DNA from: Ceratorhiza oryzae-sativae
Taxonomy: Eukaryota > Basidiomycota > Agaricomycetes > Cantharellales > Ceratobasidiaceae
Direction: 5' to 3'
Assembly: GCA_030998015.1 (NCBI GenBank)
Contig: JARWMV010000232.1
Coordinates: 62,001-126,000 of the forward strand
Length of the DNA stretch: 64,000 nucleotides
A program made the translations under genes and the position numbers. Below, in pieces: positions 56,260 through 64,000 of this stretch (positions are counted from its first letter, which is position 1; each line of letters begins with the position of its first letter). The notes under the pieces are model-generated. The model was not told where the DNA came from. It saw only the letters and a list, made by a program, of their open reading frames with translations, and searched no databases.

Positions 56260-56364
56260 CAAGAGGACATGCTGTCTAGCTTGTCTGTGCTAGCAAGCAC
56301 TAGTGCTGCAATGCCTGCCTTGTTGGTACACCTGATGGATGACTTTATGGACTCCACTGATTGA

Positions 56365-56380
56365 GTCCTGAGGGGGAGGG
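56365..56380 (+). promoter_or_regulatory. E1 polypurine tract
   Basis: gtcctgagggggaggg directly precedes the 3' LTR, the expected second-strand primer position, right after the aORF stop. Confidence 0.8.
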
Positions 56381-56572
56381 TGTTAGGCCAGTGGTCACAT
56401 GATCACTTTTACTTCATATATGCATCATTTTCTTGATGTATGTTTCCAAGTCTTGTTTTACTATCACCAGCTGTTTTTACTCAAGTAATATATTCTACTT
56501 ACACATGTTCTATTGCTGTGCAAGGCAAATTAAGACCTCAAGTACAGTTTTATTGAGGGCAGAGCTCTTACA
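56381..56572 (+). repeat. E1 3' LTR
   Basis: 192 bp partner of 27346-27537, followed by the ccttg duplication. Confidence 0.9.
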
Positions 56573-56657
56573 CCTTGGCACTTATATTGGCACTTACCAA
56601 GGCTTCACTGGATGGTCACCAAGCTTCAGCTCAGCTGGTGATTCATCCAGTGTTTCC

Positions 56658-57750
56658 TTATAGTGATACTAAAAAAATCTCAGCCTTGCAAAGAGACATA
56701 AAGGCATGACTTACAATGAGCAAGGCCCAGGTAGACAGCTGCTGGACAGAAAGCACATGATGTGCACCATTGTTGGTAGTATAACAAGGTTGGTTTGGAT
56801 GTGCCTCACATGCTGAGTACTTGTCATGAAGCTTGAGGTTGATGTGTGAGATTGAATCATTGGCAGAAAATCCACCCTTTTGATCTGATGTAGATTTGGG
56901 GGCAGCTTGCTTTGATGAACCAGCCTAGGACTGAATTGAATTCAAATCTATAATACATAAAAGGCACTCACCTTGGGCTTCTCAAGCTCCATTTGGCACT
57001 TGATGTGCACCTTGATTGTCTTCTTGCCTTGGCTAGATGCCTGGGCAACTTGATAGTCCTTAACCATGCATGTGTACTCATCTTGAGACTCCAGAGTCTG
57101 ATAAGGTGTCCCAGGCTTTGCATTGCTAAACTGGAAGGACAGAGACATGCCATAATGCTCAGCACACCCATAACCCATCACCCTCCCCATATGAATCTGG
57201 AACACAGTCCAGGTAGTACTAGAGGAGAGCTCAAGAATCTTATCTACCTTGCCAGAAGGAGAACCCTTTGGGACAAGGTAGATAATATTGTATGCTAGAT
57301 AGAATCAGCCAGAGCACAAAAAACACATAAAATCACACTCACACTCAGGTTCAAAGGCCTTTTCATCCTCCTCATCCTCAGCCTCAGCCTCCACCTCTTC
57401 CCCTACATCACTGGCCAATTCATCAATCTCCTCCTTGTCATTGGCTGTGGGATCAAGGTCCATCTCCTCCATCTCCTCTGGATACAGATCCTCTGTCCCA
57501 GCCTCAGATGAGGTGACTTCAAAGATTTCTAAAGGTGAATCCAAGTATATTCAGATTCAGAAAATAAGCTAAACACATCAAACTTACCAGAGTCATTCTC
57601 AGACTTGATGTTCTTGTTCATCTGAGACTTCCAAAGCTTTTTTGCAGGGCTGGATGGAGAAGGCTTTGACTTTCAGACAATTTTGGCCTTTTGGAAGGAA
57701 GTGATAGCTTTCTGGACAGATCTCCAGTGCTTATCATGCTGGTTGGTCAT
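56658..57750 (-). pseudogene. Decayed spliced gene of unknown family
   Basis: Reading minus from ATG at 57750: MTNQHDKHWRSVQKAITSFQKAKIV, one TGA (probably CGA), KSKPSPSSPAKKLWKSQ. A GT-AG intron leads to a highly acidic exon (SSEAGTEDLYPEEMEEMDLDP...EEVEAEAEDEEDE). After a further intron comes TTWTVFQIHMGRVMGYGCAEHYGM...YQTLESQDEYTCMVKDYQ...KKTIKVHIKCQMELEKPK. The last exon has HDKYSACEAHPNQPCY and LSTWALLIVSH, ending near 56658. Splice signals are good. CG is nearly absent here, so I suspect a repeated, methylated, transposon-associated gene. No domain is recognised. Confidence 0.5.
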
Positions 57751-58312
57751 AGTAGATAGTATGAAAGAATGATAAATGTGCAAAATGATAAGTAGTAGAG
57801 CTGTATGAACAGAAAAGTTTACTGGTGCTCAAGGGCCACTACAATACAGGGTCACCAGCAGAGACACACTCACAGAATGGCCACATTGCTCAGATAATGG
57901 TGTGAGCACCTCCACATGGCTTCTGCAAGTTGAACAGTATAATTTTTATCAAAATACACCCATAAACAAGCCCAGACCAGCTGCAAAGTGGTCTGGGATG
58001 CATTTGAGTGTTGTTTGTCCAAAATAGCAAGTTTTGAGCATAGCAACATAGCCTTGCACCTGTACCTAAGTGTTGGGAGTTAAAAGAGCCCCTGCACATG
58101 TCTTTAAGTGTCCTGGCTACCAGGAACTAACTGCAATGTGCTGAATTGCCTTAGGAAATTCAGCTGCTGAGTTCAACATTGAGGTGGACAATCCTGGTTG
58201 TTTTTTCTGTGTGAGCATCTGTGCTGGCATCTTTGGATCATGTATCAATTTTTATTATATTTCTATGCTATGTATTTACAGAGATATGGCATGAAGGTGA
58301 TTGAGCTATCCA
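57751..58312. other. CG-poor gene-free stretch
   Basis: No coding signal or repeat boundary seen between the decayed gene and the solo LTR. Confidence 0.35.
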
Positions 58313-58834
58313 TGTCATGGCCTAGACCATGATGTGGATTTTATTATAATTTTCCTATATTTTGTACATCTCTCTTTCTCATATTTTTGGACAAGTCCCA
58401 TTTAATCAGATATATGCATAGAATTACTTACATGATCATGTGACCTTGTTGTTGTTTACATTCTGTTTGTACCTTCTGGAATATTCTGTTACATGGCACC
58501 ATTCTTACATCATATGATAGTTGTCTTGCACCATATGTGTATTTGATATAGCTCATTGTATGAATATATAAGGGAGAGTCTGAGAGCCTTAAGCCTCAGA
58601 ACTTGACCTCCTGTTGTTCATCCTACTACCTGTGTGACTTATAGTCCATAGTTCCTGCCCAGTCCTCTTAAGGACAAGTGCACATACTTCTATATCCATG
58701 TCTTATTGCACCCCTACTCCTTGTTGCACATCTTCCACTTGACATTGTGACTTAGACCTCCAGCACTGTTGCCTATAGGTCTCCCATCATCCCCTTAGAC
58801 ATTTGGGTCATCCCTTCTGGTCATAGCTCTGACA
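58313..58834 (+). mobile_element. Solo LTR, family A, opposite orientation
   Basis: 522 bp, TGTCATGGCC...GCTCTGACA, with perfect duplication atcca (58308-58312, 58835-58839). It contains the same TATATAA and downstream agaacttgacct string as Gypsy-1. CG-depleted, hence old. Confidence 0.93.
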
Positions 58835-58836
58835 AT

Positions 58837-59138
58837 CCATAACCCAAATAAGTGATTGCACTAGCACCAAGTGCAATCATTTTTTCAAACTGCTGTAATA
58901 CATGTGTCTGTCATTCTACAAGTGAAAAATTGTTTGCCCATTCAGGGGTGGCTTGCCACTTACATAAGTCTTGCAGCCCGCCACCTGCAAAGTTGGCCAT
59001 ATCTTGTTTCACAGGTGTTGACAGCATGCTGTCTTTTGTACATAGACAGTTTAGATGCTATTCTACATTATATATTAGTTCAATGAAGGCTGAAACATCT
59101 GCATTTGTCCATTGCATGACAAACACTCCAAAAAACAT
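58837..59138 (-). pseudogene. Coding remnant of unknown family
   Basis: The minus strand reads coherently apart from stops: FVMQWTNADVSAFIELIYNVE, stop, HLNCLCTKDSMLSTPVKQDM, GGGLQDLCKWQATPEWANNFSLVE, stop, QTHVLQQFEKMIALGASAI. CG is nearly absent and the stops are TAG/TGA-type. It is probably part of the same old transposon landscape. No domain is recognised. Confidence 0.4.
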
Positions 59139-59245
59139 GAGTTGAGGTCACATGCTGCAAGATTTTTGTCAGCAAGTGTATCACCTAAATTATATCATAT
59201 TTTCTCAATTTAACAGTTTAGGCAATGAGGGCATCTCACACAATG

Positions 59246-59302
59246 CATACACCTAAATCTGAAGCAGCACCTAAGATTTAGGTGGTCAGGTTTAGGTGTA
59301 TG
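59246..59302. repeat. Small fold-back of cacctaaat motifs
   Basis: catacacctaaa (59246-59257) pairs with tttaggtgtatg (59291-59302), and an internal agatttagg pairs with cctaaatct. Further copies of ccta(aat)ttagg lie at about 59180 and 59339. Possibly a small MITE-like cluster. Confidence 0.5.
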
Positions 59303-59548
59303 TCCTACATGGACATTGGGAACAGGTGATACCACCCCCTAAATTTAGGTTGCTTCTTGTTCTCTGCATAGTTGGATGGTTGATGTTGGTATATAATGAT
59401 GCTTACTTTAGTTGGCTATGTATGGGTGACACACAACCTAGTGTTGTGTGCATGTTGGCAACAATGGTTGATCATGATTGGACACTGCACCCATCTGCCA
59501 GATCTGAGGCAGCCCAAATGATTCTGGGACTGGCCAGAAATGGGTCCC

Positions 59549-60864
59549 TGTTACGGGTCAGGGTACACTTGAATATCTAGAGCTTAAGCAAATGTAGATA
59601 TGTTAGTATACACTAATCGTACTCAATACTTCTTAGACTAGAGTAAGAAGGCTCAAAGTAGTTGCAATGCGATCAAGTAAAACTCAAGGTAGTCTTAATC
59701 TTTCACAGTGTAAACTGACTAATTTATAGGTATAAAGAGCAAGACTACTATGGTCAGGTTCCCTTAGATATCTTAAATGTAGTTCAGCCCTAGTCGCTTG
59801 GACTAACTGATACTAATCTTAATACTAGACTTAAGCGATAGCTTATAGGATAGATGGTGGGCTGCCCAATGCATGTGCTTCCTCAGCTACAGGTACTTAG
59901 ATTTCCTCTAATAGCTGGTACTTAATGTCATGCTCAATCAGGCAATATTGTATCCTTATATATCTCTGTATATAAGATACAATGACTCAGACAGTATATA
60001 ACTAATATGGTACTTTATTCCTCAGTACTAGTTATATAAGAAATCACACACAGACAAGAAAAATAGAAAGAGAAAAAGAAAACCAATAACCGGTCTGGGT
60101 TGAGTAGAGGAGGGAATAAGGAGGTGGTCTGGAAGGGCCTCAGAGGAGGTCCTTTTATACCCTGAGGAGGGCATTCCAGAGCCAAATAGATACATGCATG
60201 CCAGTGCGATCATCAAAAGAGGGTACTGCTATACTTGGGGTACACCCTAGCCCAGTATAGGATAAAAGAGTAAAGACAGGGTGTGGATCAAAGGCATTGA
60301 TGCATCTGAGACCTGCTATTGGCTTGTAGATCATATTATCATAGTATATACATGTAATGAACGGAGGCTACATCTCAGTGAGTCATAAAGTGAGTCAGAG
60401 AAGCTTCTGGATTGATTTGGGAAGCTCTCCTGACTCACTGGAGTCATTAGATCTTGATTGATGGTCCAGTAAGATTCTAATGATCTTCGGGCCATTCCGG
60501 CGCGAGGATCCGGTGGATCGCGACGATCTTCGGGCAGCAGATACCGCCGAAGATTGGCTATCGATAGAGCACAAGATCGCTTTGATATCGTAAGCGGTTG
60601 CCGAGATATAGCGGTGCGAATGTTGTAATCAATATCTCCTGATAAGAGGAAATATTGCAACCTCTGTATCTCTCTGAGATCTTATTGTAAAAACTTAATA
60701 AAATATGCGTTGGAGAGCGGGAAATTTGTACTATTTAATGAAACAGAAAATAGTACAATTCAGAGTGCATACAAATTCGAGTATTTCACAATTTAATTAC
60801 AGAGGCATTGCTTGAGGTTGGCAGAGCAGACTAAAATAATAGAAAATGTTAGTGATCCATAACA
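59549..60864 (+). mobile_element. LTR, family C, inverted copy
   Basis: 1316 bp, TGTTACGGGTC...CCATAACA, closely similar to the reverse complement of 45357-46662. Flanks gtccc and gggac are not a direct duplication, so this copy was probably left by recombination between elements, or its duplication has been lost. Confidence 0.85.
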
Positions 60865-62397
60865 GGGACTACAGCTGAAATCGGGTGAGCAGAGGTACCT
60901 TGATTAGCTTTCATGTCTGCATGAACCATAAGAATCATATAAACCAGCCCGAAAACATAGCATACATATGTAAAATGGTAAAGTATATGCAGGCCAAAGA
61001 GAGCGCCAAAGATTCCAAAGAGATTTCTAACTTACAGCGGGGCTCCTGCAGGCCTTAATATACATTTAGATTATTCTAGATTATTCTGCATTACTCTGAC
61101 TCAATCACCATCAAGGGGCAGGCATCAAAGGCGCACGAATCCCACCCTTGGCGACCTTGTTCCAGCAGTATCATAGCTTTAGTAATTGACTGACTCGTAT
61201 TTGAAATTACTACTCAGACATGCCCAGGTGGAATTCTTATTTGGGGTCTATACTTATTTACCAGTATACATCATTGGGGTCACGATTGTAGTTCTGACCT
61301 GTTTGGTCATCATATGTTTATTTCTGTGCAAGTTGATAAAGGATTACCAGGCACACCAATGATTCAGCACTGGAGCATGCAGTTACAAGTGGCAATGTGT
61401 TTTGCAAGTTGGAACCCAGAACAATCACAGTACAATTCTGTGGAGAAATTCTTGGCTGAAAACATCTAATACCAATAGAGTGGGGTGGCACCACTCCTTT
61501 GTCCACCAGATTTCCTCCAGTGGGTGGTGGGTGTGTGTTGATCAGTATAAAACAATGCTGAGAACTTCCAGGCAAATCACATCTATCTGATATTGCCAAG
61601 CACAACACATAGTTCTTGTCAAGATTGCTACCTTTGCTCCCAGTTATCACCAATCACACCCACTCCTTGACCCACATAGGTATGAGAAATTCTAAATTTT
61701 GCTATTATCCACAATGACCAGAAAATTAGCTTTGAGAATGGCTGCTCCAATTCTGAATGCTTGGAATCAGAACAACAGGGAGAATTGAGTGGTGCAATGG
61801 CTTAACAGTTACACAGCTACTCCACCAGCACTTGAATACTCCTACTACAGTGTGATCAATGCCATGCTAGGGATTCATTTTCCCATTGGTCAGACTTGGC
61901 TTGTCAAGCTTTTAACTGGGTATACACAAAGAATGTAGTGCCATAAAGCATCTTTAACTCATATATCTCAGCTGAGACTCCTCAACAGCAATGAAACAAG
62001 TGATAGGGGAGGGTGTAGCTTATGATCAGAGTGTATCAAATATATGCATTGAACCCTTTTTTTCAGTGAAATTGGTTGAGAAATGGGAGAATAAGCACTA
62101 TTTACACCACCCGAACATCTGAGTGCCAATTAGCAAAACAAATGGGAGAGCTGCTTGCAGTGTCCAAGTAGTATCTTGCCATAGAGCAAATATATCACTG
62201 TTAAAATAAGTGTAGTATACCTCAGAGTGGATAGCTTCATATTCTACTGATACATGCTCCTGATATTGTCTCTCCCTCACCCGTCGCAGCTGTTGTTCTC
62301 CAGGTGAGTCACGTGTCCAACTCGATTTGAAATCCACTGTAAGTGGTGATCCAATAACCGCCGATGACCGCATCCCCCAACTACCACCCCACAGGCC
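60865..62397. other. Gene-poor flank of the transposon block
   Basis: Two short open frames (minus 61318-61653, minus 62098-62373) lack recognisable motifs. 61.6-62.2 kb is CG-poor, suggesting decayed repeat DNA. The last approximately 150 bp before 62398 (CG-containing, with cagctgttgttctccagg and ccccacc) is the likely BCP1 promoter. Confidence 0.35.
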
Positions 62398-63445
62398 ATG
62401 GCTAAGCGAAAGAACGAAGAAGAAGAAAGGGAGAGCGGAGAAGAGGATTTAAATGTAAGACAATGATCAACCTGTTCGTGAAATTGACTTATTCCATGAG
62501 CAGGAACTGGTCGACGTTGATTTTGAATTTTTCGATCCCTCACAAATCGATTACCTGGCAATCAAACGTCTCCTGAACCAGCTGTTTAGCTGGGACTCGC
62601 CGCTTCTTGAGGTCGGAAAACTCACGGAATTGATCCTATCCCAGCCGTTGCTGGGTTCAACCGTCAAGACTGACGGAATCGATTCGGATCCTTACGCAGT
62701 ATTGAGTGTTATTAATATCAATGTTCATAGGGTGAGGCTCGCTCGGCTGCTCGTGATCTTCACTCTGATGGATTCTCTAGGAGCACCCCTCTATCAAAGC
62801 GCTTGTCTCCTATCTATTGGAGAAGGTGTCACACAATTCTGCTGCTGGATCTACGCTAGGCTCCCTCCTTTCCTCTGAGGCTTTGGCTTCTTCCGACCAA
62901 CACACTGGGCTGATCCTCAGTGAGAGACTGATTAACATGCCGCCCCAAATTATGCCCCCCATGTACAAGATGCTGGGAGATGAAATCCAATGGGCCGTCG
63001 AAGAGGTAGAGTCGCTGTTGTCCGAGAAGAGACCCTCGACTTGATTTAACCTCTGATGCTCCAGTAGAATGAGCCCTACAACTTCGAAAATTTCATTGTA
63101 GTATCCCGCTGCTTCCGATTCAGTGATGAGGAAGAGAACTTCGCTAGCACAGGGAAACCAACCAAAAAGCAGAGGCGCAAAGGAGGGACTTTGCGTTCAT
63201 ATCATCCGGAAGACGAGTGCATCGAACAGGTAAGCAAGGAGCAAGAGATTTGCACATGATTCGTTTCGTTAATATTCATCCAGGTATCTCTCGTGAAGGC
63301 TGACTATGAGTTTACACATCGACCACCCCGGGAGGCAGATTCTTTTGGAGCTGATTTGGCTGGGCGTGTGATGGTATTGCCTCAATCAAAATTCCACAAT
63401 TTAATATCATCAATGCAAGACAAATTCCCACCACAGAGAGCCTAG
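62398..63445 (+). CDS. BCP1: BCP1 / BCCIP-family nuclear protein
   Basis: Five exons: 62398-62454, 62504-62731, 62781-63005, 63068-63229 and 63284-63445, 277 residues. Family landmarks: VDVDFEFFDPSQIDYLAIKRLLNQL, LILSQPLLGSTVKTDGIDSDPYAVLSVININVH, HPSIKALVSYLL, HTGLILSERLINMPPQIMPPMYKMLGDEIQWAVEE, YNFENFIVVSRCF and PREADSFGADLAGRVMVLP. In yeast, Bcp1 is an essential nuclear protein that supports export of the kinase Mss4 and chaperones ribosomal protein Rpl23. The human homologue BCCIP binds BRCA2 and p21. Length and all blocks are normal and there is no lesion. Exon 2 could start three bases earlier (62501). Confidence 0.93.
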
Positions 63446-64000
63446 GTCCCACATTACACTTGAATGTTTTCCTTGCTCTGCTGCCGCGGTTGCTAATATG
63501 AATATGCTTCGCGTTTGATCCTGCAAGAGATATGCCGAGAGATGTGATGTAACACGCTATTGGAATGAACTATGACCACGTTTAGTTTCCGTTCGCACGG
63601 CGGCGACTCCAGTACAGATACATTTGGGGACAAGTCTGATTTGAAATCATTGTTAAATACAATAGCTCGTTTCCCGCACACCCGGTTGATTAGAACGCCA
63701 AGAACGTGTATCAGCCCTGCACCTCAGTTTCTCTTGTGAATATCGGCGTCAGAAGGCAGTGTTTGGCACCCATCCCGAAGGCGCGGAGGCATAGTTAGAA
63801 TGTCCTTGGGTCAGCCGGACGTCGTTTAATCCAAAAATCATTGGGTCCAAAACATAAGAGGAAGTTCCACGACCACACTGGGGCTTTGCGCCGTGATGGC
63901 ATTTCGACAAGCGCTGAGATACTAGCTGACCCACGACCTAGCCAGTGCTGCTAATGCCGCTGGCTGTTCCCAACGCAAATTGCTTCCACTAGTTCGTGCT
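63446..64000. other. Downstream of BCP1, no gene seen
   Basis: Short minus-strand frames only (63493-63681, 63749-63934), without motifs. CG content is normal, unlike the transposon block. Confidence 0.4.

Larger units (their letters stand above)
45271..56364 (+). pseudogene. E1 third reading frame (aORF), 3' of integrase
   Basis: Begins ATG at 45271 (MTPPPPEPDANHP), about 100 bp after the pol stop, and ends TGA at 56362-56364, directly before the polypurine tract. Its segments are 45271-45356, 46668-48644, 50016-50065 and 56265-56364. At all three breaks (solo LTR, DNA element, Gypsy-1) removal of the insert plus one duplication rejoins the frame. It totals about 2.2 kb, about 735 codons. 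The N-terminal part is a coiled coil (LELAQLQAEI...ELTQAEQMLQLLQEE), then an acidic and Pro-rich linker. A globular region follows (GPQWVVNTNNPEGAALW, RWLFIAQHVEQIMIDIF, LPWLIAWVTFELFYQQQ) and the end is LLVHLMDDFMDSTD. There are several TGA/TAG stops and a frameshift near 47670. There is no signal peptide or transmembrane helix that would argue for an env gene. Family unknown. Confidence 0.65.
27346..56572 (+). mobile_element. E1: Ty3/Gypsy retrotransposon enlarged to 29 kb by nested inserts
   Basis: Matching 192-bp LTRs lie at 27346-27537 and 56381-56572, flanked outside by the same 5 bp ccttg (27341-27345, 56573-56577). Neither LTR has its own duplication on both sides, so they belong to one element. 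A polypurine tract (gagggggaggg) abuts the 3' LTR. Internal order is gag, protease, RT, RNase H, integrase with chromodomain, then an extra frame. Removing five inserts leaves about 9.3 kb. CG is almost absent and stops are frequent, so it is dead. Insert removal restores the frame at every junction in its coding sequence. Confidence 0.85.

Noticed and set aside
1..64000. CRISPR arrays, operons, Shine-Dalgarno sites, phage genes
   Set aside because: The window is spliced eukaryotic DNA; no regularly spaced direct repeats or bacterial gene organisation exist.
1..64000. tRNA or rRNA genes
   Set aside because: I scanned for A-box/B-box (ggttcgaat-like) pairs and rRNA-conserved strings and found none I could support. 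A tRNAscan run would settle it.

Overview
The window is nuclear DNA of a basidiomycete fungus, most likely an Agaricomycete close to Rhizoctonia/Ceratobasidiaceae. That placement is inferred from three things: many 45-60 bp introns with clean GT-AG ends and CTNA branch sites, basidiomycete-restricted transposon families, and CpG-directed decay. Five ordinary genes are well supported: a CaMK-type kinase, ATG4, a GPR1/FUN34/YaaH-family membrane protein, a PSP1-domain protein and BCP1. A sixth multi-exon gene of DUF6698-like type lies at the left edge.

Layout. 0.2-1.7 kb: DUF6698-like gene (minus). 2.3-6.6 kb: a Plavaka-type DNA transposase gene (plus), nearly intact but with an in-frame stop near its 5' end. 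7.0-7.1 kb: a fold-back (MITE-like) repeat. 7.6-8.5 kb: a single-pass membrane protein. 8.7-13.7 kb: kinase (minus) and ATG4 (plus) diverging from an 86-bp gap. 14.9-15.4 kb: a solo LTR. 15.4-20.3 kb: mostly gene-free, with a LINE RNase H relic. 20.3-23.9 kb: YaaH-family gene and PSP1-domain gene, both plus. 26-60.9 kb: a nested transposon block. 62.4-63.4 kb: BCP1.

The transposon block can be unpicked from target-site duplications (TSDs). The outer element, here E1 (27346-56572, 192-bp LTRs, TSD ccttg), is a Ty3/Gypsy retrotransposon with gag, protease, RT, RNase H, integrase and chromodomain. A further long reading frame (aORF) lies between integrase and the polypurine tract. Five later insertions sit in E1: a solo LTR (29204-29732), a second Gypsy element (Gypsy-2, 33844-44354), a 1.3-kb solo LTR (45357-46662), a non-autonomous DNA element (48645-50009) and a third, intact Gypsy element (Gypsy-1, 50066-56259). 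Gypsy-2 itself contains a DNA transposon of a basidiomycete family I cannot name (38304-41866). At each junction, removing the insert plus one TSD rejoins the interrupted reading frame. E1 without inserts is about 9.3 kb.

Two themes link the elements. First, age tracks CpG loss: E1 is almost devoid of CG and full of TGA/TAG stops, Gypsy-2 is intermediate and Gypsy-1 is CG-rich and open. LTR pairs differ mainly as TG in one copy against CA in the other, as expected when a methylated CG decays on opposite strands. Second, Gypsy-1 and Gypsy-2 both carry a primer-binding site complementary to the predicted 5' end of their own RNA, the hallmark of Tf1/sushi-type self-primed reverse transcription.

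All exon structures are read by eye from splice signals and frame. Family names come from recognised motifs, not from database searches.
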